33,645 bases of DNA from an uncultured Arenicella sp. (GTDB lineage: Bacteria; Pseudomonadota; Gammaproteobacteria; Arenicellales; Arenicellaceae): the NCBI GenBank assembly GCA_937989675.1, contig CALKRK010000287.1:1-33645 (forward strand), read 5' to 3'. The notes beneath the pieces were generated by a model. It did not search any database. It was not told the DNA's origin and saw nothing but the letters and a program-made list of their open reading frames with translations. Of this stretch, positions 1 through 8,151 are shown piece by piece. How positions within the stretch are numbered: position 1 is the stretch's first letter; each line of letters begins with the position of its first letter. The translations under genes were made by a program, and so were the position numbers.

Positions 1-1
1 T

Positions 2-1783
2 GGGCTTTTGAATCGAGGGTACGGGGTTAAACTCGAGCATTGTGTGAGTTCGCTTACTGTGAGCGTGGCTTTTGATTTTATTGCCTTGCTTGCGGTGGTG
101 TTGATGATCATTGCAAAGCAAATGTTGGGTGGCGATGTGCAAGGGTGGGCGATCGGTGCGATGGTATCGGCCATGGCTCTCTGCGTGATTGCTTTGCTGG
201 GCTTATTTGTAATCACACCGTGGTTTAGTCGTTGGCTAAACGCCAATTTTCCGGGTAAAAATACCGAGAGCGTATGGTCTAAGGCGTTAACGTTATTAAC
301 CAATTTCAGTGCTAGTCTAGACGCAGTGCGTTCAGCCGGAAAAACAGTTCCAGTGCTACTTTTGTCGATCTTGATCCGCGTTCTTAAATACACCGGTATG
401 TATTTACTGTTTATTGCCGTTGCAGAACCGAGTTTTAAGGAGTTGGCGGCGTTGCCTATCGAGCACGCGGTAGGCGCTTTAATTGGTGGTGAAATTGGCG
501 CCAGCTTGCCTATTCCTACATTTATGAGTTTTGGGGCATATGAGGCTGGTGGCGCCTTGGTGTTCAGCCTGTTGGGTGTCAGTGATCAAGCGGCGGCGGT
601 TGTTACAATGCTTTGTGTGCATGTGTGGAGTCAGATTATGGATTATGTTCTAGGCGGCGTTTTACTCGCCATTTTTATCTTGGTTGTTAGGCGCGGAAAA
701 TCTTTATCGAAGTCTGTGAATAGCGCAACAGCCAAATGGGCACAAGTTGCTAGTGTGCTGGCTGCTGGCCTAGTGTTGATGGTTGGTTCGGGCTTTTTGG
801 CGTATCAACTGTGGGCAGCCAGCAAGTTTGGTTCGATTTCGGCACCGGCCGCTGGCCAAGTAGCCGAAGACGGGGAAGAGTCGCGCTTGCAATCAGAAAA
901 ACGCGTTGCAAATTTAGATGGCATGGTTGTTTTCAGCTCAAACCGCGATGGTAATCACGATATATTTAAGTTGGATTTGGCCAGCTTTGAATTGAGCAAG
1001 TTGACCGATCACCCGCACACCGAAACTTATCCGCGAATTTCTCCGGATGGCAAGCGGCTGGTGTTTGCACGGGCTCATCAAGCCTGGGTTTCGCAGCGCA
1101 ACACGGTTGCCTGGGATGTTTACGTTCTCGATTTGCAAACCAATGAAGAGTTTCGTGTCGGTGAAGCGGCAACTGCGCCAGCTTGGATTAGCAATTCTGA
1201 AGTCACCTTTTTGCAAGGTGGCAGTAATGTTGTGAAGGTAGATGTGGCTTCGCTAGAGTCAAGTGTGGTCTTCGCGCCAGGTGATGGAAATCAGATGCCG
1301 AAGGGTGCCAAGCTGCAAAACCCTTCGTTTAACCCAGTGTCACAAGGGCTGACATTTACCGCGAGGCAGTCGGCGATTGGTTCGCCAGACGGCCACTGGG
1401 GCACAGCCTTGAACTTTGGAGGCGCGCATAAGCCGGTCTACCCTGGTTGTGAATTGCGCTGGAATCATGATGGTAGCGCTTTGTATCAGGTCGCTAAAGG
1501 CGGAAGGAATGACGGCCTTAGAATCGTCAGTGTGGATGAAAAAACGTTAGAACTTACGACCTTAATTGATCTCGACGGTGAGTTTAGTCACGAGTACTGG
1601 CCGAAGGATTCCAGCGATGGGGAGTACATGGTGTTTGGTGCCAGCCGAGGTAAGAAAGACCATGAACACGACGTTGCCGATTACGAAATATTCTTATGGA
1701 AGGTCGGTTCAGATCCGGCTAAAGCCACCCGGCTGACGTTCCATACTGGTAATGACAATTGGCCGGATGTGTATGTGCGTTAG
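2..1783 (+). CDS. Flippase-like membrane domain fused to TolB/PD40-type propeller (5' partial)
   Basis: The reading frame is open to the window edge, and the first visible residues already resemble the middle of a lysylphosphatidylglycerol-synthase-type (flippase-like) membrane domain, with a short segment ending in FDFIALL before a hydrophobic helix. The TTG at 8 is therefore probably not the true start and the gene begins upstream. About six hydrophobic segments follow within the first 275 residues. A linker then leads to a C-terminal half (about residues 300-591) with PD40/TolB-like propeller motifs: FSSNRDGNHDIFKLDL, ISPDGKRLVFA and a final DNWPDVYVR. Known flippase-like domains move or modify lipids in the inner membrane. 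TolB-like propellers are usually periplasmic. I infer an inner-membrane protein with an exported sensor or binding domain. The neighbours (MOSC protein, then a facing glycosyltransferase operon) suggest cell-envelope lipid work, but the substrate is unknown. Confidence 0.72.
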   Translation, partial: GLLNRGYGVKLEHCVSSLTVSVAFDFIALLAVVLMIIAKQMLGGDVQGWAIGAMVSAMALCVIALLGLFVITPWFSRWLNANFPGKNTESVWSKALTLLTNFSASLDAVRSAGKTVPVLLLSILIRVLKYTGMYLLFIAVAEPSFKELAALPIEHAVGALIGGEIGASLPIPTFMSFGAYEAGGALVFSLLGVSDQAAAVVTMLCVHVWSQIMDYVLGGVLLAIFILVVRRGKSLSKSVNSATAKWAQVASVLAAGLVLMVGSGFLAYQLWAASKFGSISAPAAGQVAEDGEESRLQSEKRVANLDGMVVFSSNRDGNHDIFKLDLASFELSKLTDHPHTETYPRISPDGKRLVFARAHQAWVSQRNTVAWDVYVLDLQTNEEFRVGEAATAPAWISNSEVTFLQGGSNVVKVDVASLESSVVFAPGDGNQMPKGAKLQNPSFNPVSQGLTFTARQSAIGSPDGHWGTALNFGGAHKPVYPGCELRWNHDGSALYQVAKGGRNDGLRIVSVDEKTLELTTLIDLDGEFSHEYWPKDSSDGEYMVFGASRGKKDHEHDVADYEIFLWKVGSDPAKATRLTFHTGNDNWPDVYVR

Positions 1784-1801
1784 TGGGCTTCTTGCAGAAC
1801 T

Positions 1802-2587
1802 ATGTTGAGTGTAAAACAGTTATTCAGCTATCCACTTAAGTCGGCAGCTGGTAATTCGGCTCAGAGTTTAAACTTGGTAGCGCGTGGCCCGGAGTTTGAC
1901 CGGCAGTGGATGGTGGTCAATTCGAATGGCAAGTTTCTGACTCAGCGGCAGCTACCTAAAATGTGTTTGATTGAGACGCAAGTTAAGGGAACGCAGCTGG
2001 TGTTGTCAGCACCAGAAATGGAAACATTACTGGTCGGTCGCACTGATGTGAAAGCCAATACCACTGTGTGGAAAGATAGCGTGCTCGCAAATGATTGCGG
2101 TGACGATGCGGCGGATTGGCTTGGTCGATTTCTCGGTAAAGATTGTCGCTTGGTCGAGATGCCACAGAGCTATCAACGTTTAGTAGATACCGATTACGCA
2201 AGCAAAGGTGAAACGGTTGGTTTCGCTGATGGTTTTCCTCTATTGGTGGTTTCTCAAGCCTCGTTAGATGACTTTAGCGAGAAACTCGGTAGGCCAATAG
2301 GCGCTGATCGCTTCAGGCCCAATTTTGTTATTCAGGGTTGCGAACCTTACGCAGAAGACGGTTGGCGAGAGATTGAAGTTGGTGGTATTCGTTTATCGCT
2401 AGTAAAACCTTGTTCTCGGTGCATTATCCCTTCCATAGATCAAGTTACAGGTGCTAAAGAAATGGAAGTTAATCAGGCTCTGCTAGAGTATCGGCGTCGA
2501 GATCGAAAAACGTATTTTGGCCAAAACGCCTTGCACCGAAGTTTAGGGCAAATAGATATTGGGGCGGAAGTTAAGGTTATTGAGTGA
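1802..2587 (+). CDS. MOSC domain-containing protein (YcbX/mARC-like, without ferredoxin domain)
   Basis: The protein has 261 residues. The N-terminal part (about 1-110) resembles the MOSC N-terminal beta-barrel (LFSYPLKSAAG, then RQWMVVNSNGKFLTQRQLPKM). The C-terminal part is the MOSC fold, with GADRFRPNFVI and the VKPCSRC motif that carries the conserved cysteine, the expected molybdenum ligand in this family. Relatives such as E. coli YcbX and mitochondrial mARC reduce N-hydroxylated compounds using molybdenum cofactor. YcbX carries an extra C-terminal 2Fe-2S domain of about 100 residues that is absent here, so an external electron donor would be needed. The start lies 18 nt after the preceding gene, suggesting co-transcription. 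Its 3' end overlaps the convergent glycosyltransferase by 11 nt. Family assignment is firm; the substrate is unknown. Confidence 0.85.
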   Translation: MLSVKQLFSYPLKSAAGNSAQSLNLVARGPEFDRQWMVVNSNGKFLTQRQLPKMCLIETQVKGTQLVLSAPEMETLLVGRTDVKANTTVWKDSVLANDCGDDAADWLGRFLGKDCRLVEMPQSYQRLVDTDYASKGETVGFADGFPLLVVSQASLDDFSEKLGRPIGADRFRPNFVIQGCEPYAEDGWREIEVGGIRLSLVKPCSRCIIPSIDQVTGAKEMEVNQALLEYRRRDRKTYFGQNALHRSLGQIDIGAEVKVIE

Positions 2588-3755
2588 GAGTACTATCGTA
2601 GACTCGCTTTAATTGCCCTTTAGTCACAGACCATGAATAGCGTTCAGTAAACTGTTTGAGGTTTCGTTTGCCTTCTTTTTGGCGAGCGGCGGCGCTATCT
2701 GTGAAGTATTGTAACTGCGTAAGCATCTCTTCAACGTTATTCGCTAACGTGGTTTCTTTAGGTAAAAAATCACGATTATTTTGTGTGTCAAATGCTAACA
2801 CTGGCAAGCCGCAAGCTAAATAATTAAGCATTTTCCCACTGCCTTCACCTGCGTCTGAGAGTTTTGGGTCGATTGCTATGTCTGCTGTGCTCAAGTAGTC
2901 CGGCAATGATTCAAATGGTATTCGCCCGGTTAGTGTGCAGTGATCAACGAGGTTCTTTTCTTTAAGAAATTGAGCTAAATTTTCGGTGGGGTAACCGATT
3001 ATTAAAAAATGTACGTCTGAGTTTTGGTTACCAGATATGACTTCTTTTAGTTCGCGTAAGCCTTTGCCATCAAGTAGCGCGCCTGAGTAAACAACGATGG
3101 TTTTGTTGATTGGTAATGACAGCTTTTTGAATAACTCAGCTCGATGTTCTTCGCTCAAGGGTGTTGCGGGGGCGGCGCCGTCTTGCGCTAGCGATATTTT
3201 TTCGTCAGCGATACCAAAATCGCCCTTTATCTTATTTAAGGAATGACTTGATGAGCAAATAATCGTGTTCGCGCACCACATTAGTAGGCGTTCGATGAGT
3301 CGTGTTGGCCATTTCAGGAAAGGCCATTTTTTGAATGAGCCGTGCGCTTCCAATTCACCAGTCAGGCTCCCTTGCATGTCTGCGATTAACGGTGTTCTGC
3401 GCCAAAAAAACAACACCTTTACGACTAGCCCAATCATCAAACCTTCGTGTAGATGAGCATGAATAGCCACTGGTTTGAGAGTTCGATAGTGCTTGAGCGA
3501 TAACCACAGGAGCTTCCAGTCAGCCCATAATTTATATTTGCTCGGGCCGGCTTCTGTTTGTGTGTAATTTTTTATTGGCGAGATGCGTTTGGTTTTAACG
3601 CCATCAACCTCTCGCCCATGATGATACGTGCAAACCGTATTGTCGTAACCGAGCTCGGTCAGGCAGCGTACGATGCCTTCGATGCGGATATGACAGCCTC
3701 GGTCCGAAAAAAAAGGCGTAGGTGCAATTTGCAGAATTTTCGCTTGGTTTGTCAT
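2577..3755 (-). CDS. GT4-type glycosyltransferase (glycosyltransferase family 1 superfamily)
   Basis: This 392-residue protein has the two-domain GT-B layout. The N-terminal half starts with KILQIAPTPFFSDRG and HIRIEG, as in activated-sugar transferases that begin with a glycine-rich loop. The C-terminal half has the nucleotide-sugar region VVYSGALLDGKGLRELKEVI and the acidic motif around SDAGEGSGKMLNYLACGLPV, which matches the EX7E region of GT4 enzymes. No membrane segment is obvious, although hydrophobic patches (LVVKVLFFW) suggest membrane association. It is the last gene of a minus-strand operon, 14 nt after the GlpD-like gene. Sugar donor and acceptor cannot be read from the sequence. 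The neighbours (SDR epimerase, glycerol-3-phosphate dehydrogenase-like protein) suggest glycosylation of a lipid or envelope acceptor; this is inference. Confidence 0.82.
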   Translation of the reverse strand: MTNQAKILQIAPTPFFSDRGCHIRIEGIVRCLTELGYDNTVCTYHHGREVDGVKTKRISPIKNYTQTEAGPSKYKLWADWKLLWLSLKHYRTLKPVAIHAHLHEGLMIGLVVKVLFFWRRTPLIADMQGSLTGELEAHGSFKKWPFLKWPTRLIERLLMWCANTIICSSSHSLNKIKGDFGIADEKISLAQDGAAPATPLSEEHRAELFKKLSLPINKTIVVYSGALLDGKGLRELKEVISGNQNSDVHFLIIGYPTENLAQFLKEKNLVDHCTLTGRIPFESLPDYLSTADIAIDPKLSDAGEGSGKMLNYLACGLPVLAFDTQNNRDFLPKETTLANNVEEMLTQLQYFTDSAAARQKEGKRNLKQFTERYSWSVTKGQLKRVYDSTLTQ

Positions 3756-3769
3756 CGCGCGTTGTTGAT

Positions 3770-5452
3770 TTAGACGTTGTGCAACGCTTTGTGCGTGGCC
3801 TGCAATCTGTTTCGCACTGCCTCGATTTCCGTTGCGAGGTGTTGATCTGCCCAGCCTAAGAGCCGTGCCATGAGATTCGCCACTTCTACAACCTCCGAAT
3901 CTTGGATGCCTAGTAACCCCAGTGATGTGCGATTGAACAGCACGTCGTCAAGCTTTAGAGCTTGCTCGTTTTCGACAGCCCATACGACTTGCCCAAATAT
4001 ATCCGGTTGGTGCTTACAAATAGTCTGCGTTAATTCTTTGTCGTTAGCGATGCGTTTTAAAAACTGGTCGATGTCGCTGCCGTAGGTTGAGATTAAATGG
4101 CGAATAGTATCTTCTGAGAAGTGCTCCTGATATTGGCTAATCTTTGAGTTGACGAACTCGCTTAAATGAATGTAGTTGCTGTTGGATAGCTTAGTTCGCG
4201 TCTGGTTATTTGATATACCTAACTTCTGACAAACTAGCTCCATGGTCAATGCCGATAGCTTTCGCCCGGTGGTGTATTTTGCGCCGAGTGCAGTGACCAC
4301 ACCTTCGATGCCATTGGACTTAGCGTGATCGATTATTTGATATTCACCAGACCCTTGATACACGGTGCGGTCAATATTGTCGGTGCGTAGTGGCAGTAGG
4401 CCAGAAAACCCTGAGACCAAATCATCTCGAGTCAGTTTGGCGCTTGGAATTCCTTCATTAATCGCGTCAAGCAATTGGTCTACATGGCTTGCTTCGAGCT
4501 TAACATCGCCATTGGGGCTGTCTATTTCGTCGTAGCTGGTACCGATCAAGGAGTAGCCGCGCCATGGAATCGCGAAGACATGACGCCCGCCGCGATCAAT
4601 TTTAGCGTCACTTTGATGCCTAGTAGTCACGGCGATAGCATGATCACAGATTTGCCGAGTCACGATATGCGAGCCTACCGAGAAGCCCTTGATACTCGGT
4701 GCATTGTGAGCCGATTTCAGTTTGCCATTTAGATTGTCTATCCATGGGCCAGCGGCATTGATTACTAGCTTCGAATGGATATTAAATTCGGTACCGCTAA
4801 TTTCATCTTTAACGTTTACTCCCACGACTCGATCACCGTCGAGTAGGAAGCTTTGCGCGGATACATAGTTGTAGGTATCGGCTCCATGGCTCTGTGCTGT
4901 TTGCAAAATCGCAAGAACCATACGCTCGCTATCGAGCATGTGACGTTCGTACAAAACTACGGCGCCTGTGTGCGGTTCGTTACTTAGGTCGCAAATCTCG
5001 TTCAGTTGAGCTGCCGAAATAGATCGTACCGGCGGCAGCGTTTGCTCTTTAGAGTCGAGCACTTTGCCTTCACCAAGGCACAAAATTCGATATGCCAGCA
5101 TACCGCAGTTGAGAAAGAATTTGCTGCGTTGAAAGTCTGGGTAAGTGGGTACCGCAAAGGGTATCGGAACCGACATATGCGGGGCCGCGTACACGTATTC
5201 AGAGCGTTCCATCGCCGATTCACGCACCTTGCCAAATTGCATTTGTTGCAGATAGCGAATGCCGCCATGTAGTAGCTTGGAGGACGAAGATGACGTTTCC
5301 GACGCGTAGTCGTGTTTTTCTACTAGCAGTGTTTTTAAGCCTTGTTGCGCACAATGCATAGCTAGCCATGCACCTGAGATACCGCCACCGATAATCAGTG
5401 CGTCATAGTTTTGTTGCTCAACGGTTTGCCAATCTCGGCTAGAGGAGGTCAT
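3770..5452 (-). CDS. GlpD-type FAD-dependent glycerol-3-phosphate dehydrogenase-like protein
   Basis: The N-terminus has the FAD-binding Rossmann motif DALIIGGGISGAWLA, followed by the GlpD-typical SSSKLLHGGIRYLQQ. Further family marks are INAAGPWIDNLNG, FAIPWRGYSLIGTSYDE, GLLPLRTDN and ALGAKYTTGRKLS. The last 120 residues fit the DAO C-terminal domain, with ENEQALKLDDVLFNRT. Known GlpD enzymes oxidise sn-glycerol-3-phosphate to dihydroxyacetone phosphate at the inner membrane and pass electrons to quinone. I chose the ATG at 5452 (560 residues); a GTG at 5485 gives 11 more residues but has poor ribosome-site spacing. The chosen start overlaps the end of the SDR gene by 14 nt, so translation is probably coupled. 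The context is a glycosyltransferase operon rather than glpF/glpK. The natural substrate may thus be a lipid-linked or sugar-linked glycerol phosphate rather than catabolic G3P (inference). Confidence 0.82.
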   Translation of the reverse strand: MTSSSRDWQTVEQQNYDALIIGGGISGAWLAMHCAQQGLKTLLVEKHDYASETSSSSSKLLHGGIRYLQQMQFGKVRESAMERSEYVYAAPHMSVPIPFAVPTYPDFQRSKFFLNCGMLAYRILCLGEGKVLDSKEQTLPPVRSISAAQLNEICDLSNEPHTGAVVLYERHMLDSERMVLAILQTAQSHGADTYNYVSAQSFLLDGDRVVGVNVKDEISGTEFNIHSKLVINAAGPWIDNLNGKLKSAHNAPSIKGFSVGSHIVTRQICDHAIAVTTRHQSDAKIDRGGRHVFAIPWRGYSLIGTSYDEIDSPNGDVKLEASHVDQLLDAINEGIPSAKLTRDDLVSGFSGLLPLRTDNIDRTVYQGSGEYQIIDHAKSNGIEGVVTALGAKYTTGRKLSALTMELVCQKLGISNNQTRTKLSNSNYIHLSEFVNSKISQYQEHFSEDTIRHLISTYGSDIDQFLKRIANDKELTQTICKHQPDIFGQVVWAVENEQALKLDDVLFNRTSLGLLGIQDSEVVEVANLMARLLGWADQHLATEIEAVRNRLQATHKALHNV

Positions 5453-6431
5453 TCGCTTCGTACCATTTGATGGTGCGCTTAACACCCTCTTCTGTGCTTA
5501 TCTGAGGTTGATAACCTATTAGCGAGCGAGCTTTGCTATTGTCAAACGCACGAGATTTTACGAAGAATTCTACTCGCCGAGTGTGCAGCGGTGGGTCAAT
5601 GCCTAGGGGTTTACAGATTGCTTCACACACTTTTGCAGCGAACATCAGTGGCGCTATCGGCGGTGCAAATGTTGGTGCTTTGACGCCTAAGTGTTTGGCA
5701 ATTGTGGCGCCCAGGTCTTTTAATGTGCCATATTCGTTAGAGCACAAGATAAAGCGCTCACCGACCGCCGCAGGATGTTCGCCACACAAAATAATGCCGT
5801 CGGTTAGATCATCGATATACGATAAGTGATATAGATTGCTACCGCCGCCAAAGAGTGGGAAAAAGCCGCGTTTTATTTGTTTAAACATTTTCAGTAGGCG
5901 CAGGTCACCAGGGCCATAAATTGCACCTGGTCTGAAAATGCTGCCCGACAGGCCGTTAGCCATGGCGTTGGCAAACAACTCTTCACCATCCAGTTTAGTG
6001 CGCTGATAAATATCGCCGGGGTTAAACGGGGAATTTTCGTTGGAAGGGATTTCTTCGATATCACCGTGCACACCAATGGTTGAGCAATGCACAGTGCGGC
6101 CGACTTTATGCAGTAGCGCCGCGTCTATCACATTTTGCACACCGCCAACGTTAATCGCCTCGTAGTACTCATCGGGGTGCCCTGCAGTTCGGTACACGGC
6201 GGCAATGTGATAGATGATGTCACAGCCCTTAGCTGTGCGCGCAACCGCATCGGCATCGCTAATGTCGCCATACACCAAGCTAACCCCGAGATCAGCTAGT
6301 GCACTTACATCAGCGGTTTTACGCACTAGCGCAACAACTTGGTCTCCGCGCTCGGTGAGTTTTTTTGCCAGTGCGCCGCCAGTAAATCCGGTTGCGCCAG
6401 TAACCATTACGCGTTTTGATGGTTGATTCAT
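5439..6431 (-). CDS. NAD(P)-dependent epimerase/reductase, extended SDR family
   Basis: This 330-residue extended short-chain dehydrogenase carries the TGATGFTGG nucleotide-binding loop at residues 11-19, a catalytic Tyr142-x3-Lys146 (IYQRTK) and a Ser at 117 (HCSTIGVHG). GSIFRPGAIYGPGD is also typical of sugar epimerases and dihydroflavonol-4-reductase-like proteins, including those linked to hopanoid loci (HpnA-like). I chose the ATG at 6431 (MNQPS); a TTG at 6437 is possible but less likely. No strong Shine-Dalgarno sequence is visible. It is the first gene of the operon SDR, GlpD-like, glycosyltransferase, and its end overlaps the GlpD-like gene. A role in making or changing the sugar used by the downstream glycosyltransferase is a reasonable inference. 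The exact reaction cannot be assigned. Confidence 0.83.
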   Translation of the reverse strand: MNQPSKRVMVTGATGFTGGALAKKLTERGDQVVALVRKTADVSALADLGVSLVYGDISDADAVARTAKGCDIIYHIAAVYRTAGHPDEYYEAINVGGVQNVIDAALLHKVGRTVHCSTIGVHGDIEEIPSNENSPFNPGDIYQRTKLDGEELFANAMANGLSGSIFRPGAIYGPGDLRLLKMFKQIKRGFFPLFGGGSNLYHLSYIDDLTDGIILCGEHPAAVGERFILCSNEYGTLKDLGATIAKHLGVKAPTFAPPIAPLMFAAKVCEAICKPLGIDPPLHTRRVEFFVKSRAFDNSKARSLIGYQPQISTEEGVKRTIKWYEANDLL

Positions 6432-6458
6432 GCTCAAGACTGTCTATTAAAGGACTGC

Positions 6459-6481
6459 GTAAAAGGCAATACGCCTTTTAC
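6459..6481 (-). other. 9-bp perfect hairpin in the SDR 5' leader
   Basis: GTAAAAGGC, 5 nt, then GCCTTTTAC pair perfectly. On the minus strand this hairpin ends 28 nt before the SDR start codon, where it could affect translation or mRNA stability. No known riboswitch pattern was recognised. Confidence 0.4.
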
Positions 6482-6520
6482 TAATTCGTTTTGCTTGCGA
6501 TGCACAATGCGACTTCCATT

Positions 6521-6549
6521 GAAAAAACGCAAATCACCCATGCGGGTGA
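6521..6549 (-). terminator. Weak terminator-like hairpin in the SDR operon leader
   Basis: On the minus strand TCACCC, a 4-nt loop and GGGTGA are followed by TTTGCGTTTTTTC. The 6-bp stem and T-rich tail resemble a weak intrinsic terminator. It lies downstream of the candidate -10 at 6570, so it could end cyclophilin read-through or attenuate the operon. Confidence 0.35.
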
Positions 6550-6569
6550 GGAAATATAAAACCAGGGTC

Positions 6570-6575
6570 ATTATA
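6570..6575 (-). promoter_or_regulatory. Candidate -10 element for the SDR/GlpD-like/GT operon
   Basis: The minus strand reads TATAAT here, 139 nt upstream of the SDR start. No good -35 hexamer exists at 16-18 nt spacing; that position falls inside a perfect inverted repeat (6585-6609). The promoter may therefore depend on a bound protein or be chance. Confidence 0.35.
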
Positions 6576-6584
6576 GTACGACTT

Positions 6585-6609
6585 CCTCTGCTGCTGTATG
6601 CAGCAGAGG
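6585..6609. promoter_or_regulatory. Perfect 10-bp inverted repeat, candidate operator or hairpin
   Basis: CCTCTGCTGC, 5 nt, then GCAGCAGAGG form a perfect inverted repeat. It lies in the 308-nt gap between the cyclophilin gene and the SDR gene, with its centre where the -35 box of the candidate minus-strand promoter would be. No T-run follows on either strand, so it is not a standard terminator. It could be an operator, or an RNA hairpin at the end of the cyclophilin transcript. The same gap also holds a 9-bp hairpin (6459-6481) and a small terminator-like hairpin (6521-6549). Confidence 0.45.
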
Positions 6610-6739
6610 GTTGAGTCAAAAGAGGGAACACATTCTGTTTTTGGATGCGCCCCACGGATGGGGACTTTATTGACTCGTTTTAATAAGCTGGTGCGTGTGC
6701 TATCGAATGGATGTGATGTTAAGAGTTTTGCGTCTTGTT

Positions 6740-7366
6740 TTACTCTGATACTACAACTGACTCGATAATAACGTCTTCTAGTGGCACGTCGCCGTAGGGG
6801 CCTGAGCGGCCAGTTTGAACGGTTTCGATCGCGTCGACGACATCTTGTCCGGAAGTTACTTTGCCGAATACCGCATAGCCCCAACCGCGCGTTGTTTCAC
6901 TGGAGAAATTCAAAAAGTCGTTGTCTTTGGTGTTAATGAAAAACTGCGCACTGGCTGAATGAGGCTCTTGCGTGCGTGCCATCGCTAGGGTGTATTTCTC
7001 GTTCAAAAGCCCGTTGTTAGCTTCATTGGGGATAGGGCCACGGCTCTTTTTCTCTTTCATGCCTGGTTCGAAACCGCCGCCTTGAATCATAAAATTGGCG
7101 ATAACTCGGTGAAAAATAACACCATCGTAGTGGCCGTCTTTGGCGTATTGGAGAAAATTTTCGACAGTTTTAGGTGCTTTTTCGGCATTCAGCTCAATTT
7201 CAATCTCGCCAACATTTGTTTTTAATGTAACCATTTTTTTTGAGGTCTCTTGGGTTGAGTTTTCGTCACCAGCGTTTTGTTCAGCTGATGCGGTTGATAG
7301 CATGGAAAAACTCGCAATCAGCAAACAGCTGATGAACGCGAAGCGTGGTTTAATAAATCTGTTCAT
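6740..7366 (-). CDS. Peptidyl-prolyl cis-trans isomerase, cyclophilin type, exported
   Basis: The ATG at 7366 gives 208 residues and a clear Sec signal peptide (MNRFIKPR, a hydrophobic core, cleavage after STASA). An upstream in-frame ATG would bury that signal behind 29 residues, so I rejected it. The cyclophilin core contains [26 protein letters not shown] and [11 protein letters not shown], which include the usual active-site Arg, Phe and Gln positions. Cyclophilins speed proline isomerisation during protein folding; the signal peptide places this one in the periplasm, like PpiA. A Ser/Gln/Thr-rich stretch of about 20 residues links the signal to the core. It lies 43 nt downstream of the folate cyclo-ligase gene and may be read from that transcript. 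Confidence 0.9.
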   Translation of the reverse strand: MNRFIKPRFAFISCLLIASFSMLSTASAEQNAGDENSTQETSKKMVTLKTNVGEIEIELNAEKAPKTVENFLQYAKDGHYDGVIFHRVIANFMIQGGGFEPGMKEKKSRGPIPNEANNGLLNEKYTLAMARTQEPHSASAQFFINTKDNDFLNFSSETTRGWGYAVFGKVTSGQDVVDAIETVQTGRSGPYGDVPLEDVIIESVVVSE

Positions 7367-7409
7367 GTCAATTTTCCAGTTCAAATTAAATGCTATCCAA
7401 AGAGCGCAT

Positions 7410-7985
7410 TCAACGCCTTGTTTGGATGAATTCCTGATCGGTGAGTATAGCATCTAAAGGTACATCCCAAGGGGATGGGTTTAGTGATTTAACTTCTTGG
7501 AAATGATGCGCCAAACCGAGCAAATAAGGCCGTGTTCTGGGTTGGTGTGCTAGTGAGGACAAAGCTCTGTCGTAGTAGCCAGCCCCCATCCCAAGGCGGT
7601 TGCCTGAACGGTCAAATGCGACAAGCGGCAGCAATATTACGTCCAATCTGTTTGCTGGCATTGGAGGTGTTGTTGGTAGCGGTTCGCTAATGCCAAAGCG
7701 GCTTAACTGAACGCCATTATCCGCTGGTAGAAAATGCATTTGATGAGTTCGATAATTACTAATTCTCGGCAAGAACACCTTGGCGTTAGGCAGCTTTTCG
7801 ATCAATAGGTCGGGTTGGATTTCACCTTCGAAGGCGACGTATGAGGCTACCCTTTGAGCTCTAAAGAGGGTTGAACAAAGGCGTGCGGAGCGGGCAATGT
7901 TAAGTCTGGCCTTAGTGTGCGCTTCCGGGGTGAGCGCGGCGCGTTGCCTGCGCAGTTTGCGACGTAATTCGGCTTTGCTGCTCAT
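7410..7985 (-). CDS. ygfA: 5-formyltetrahydrofolate cyclo-ligase
   Basis: This 191-residue protein matches the family length. It begins with a basic helix ([15 protein letters not shown]) and carries the diagnostic motif [14 protein letters not shown] near residues 130-143. The enzyme uses ATP to turn 5-formyl-THF into 5,10-methenyl-THF in the cytoplasm, salvaging an inhibitory folate form. It lies downstream of 6S RNA and zapA on the same strand, the arrangement known from E. coli, where ygfA is co-transcribed with ssrS. A 24-bp tandem repeat sits between the 6S 3' end and this gene. Confidence 0.93.
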   Translation of the reverse strand: MSSKAELRRKLRRQRAALTPEAHTKARLNIARSARLCSTLFRAQRVASYVAFEGEIQPDLLIEKLPNAKVFLPRISNYRTHQMHFLPADNGVQLSRFGISEPLPTTPPMPANRLDVILLPLVAFDRSGNRLGMGAGYYDRALSSLAHQPRTRPYLLGLAHHFQEVKSLNPSPWDVPLDAILTDQEFIQTRR

Positions 7986-8062
7986 AGTTACTGTATACGC
8001 ATGATGCCTTAATTTGGCGCGGCTGCATTAGCGCCGAACAATAGTCATGCTCGGCAGCTTAG

Positions 8063-8127
8063 GTTAGTCGAGCAGCTTGAGCATGGGTTAATCGAGCAGC
8101 TTGAGCATGTGTTAATTGAGCAGTTTG
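8063..8127. repeat. 24-bp tandem repeat, about 2.7 copies
   Basis: Copies start at 8063, 8087 and 8111 with the core GTTAATCGAGCAGCTTGAGC. The third copy is truncated and has diverged (ATTGAGCAGTTTG). It lies between ssrS and ygfA. The unit is too short and spacer-free for a CRISPR. Confidence 0.9.
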
Positions 8128-8151
8128 CAAACCAAATAAAGAATGATAAAA

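Noticed and set aside
6434-6884. Minus-strand open frames in the cyclophilin-SDR gap
   Set aside because: Arg-rich translations without motifs; one overlaps the cyclophilin gene in another frame. The gap looks regulatory.
8063-8127. Possible CRISPR array
   Set aside because: The repeats are directly adjacent with no spacers, and no cas genes are present.
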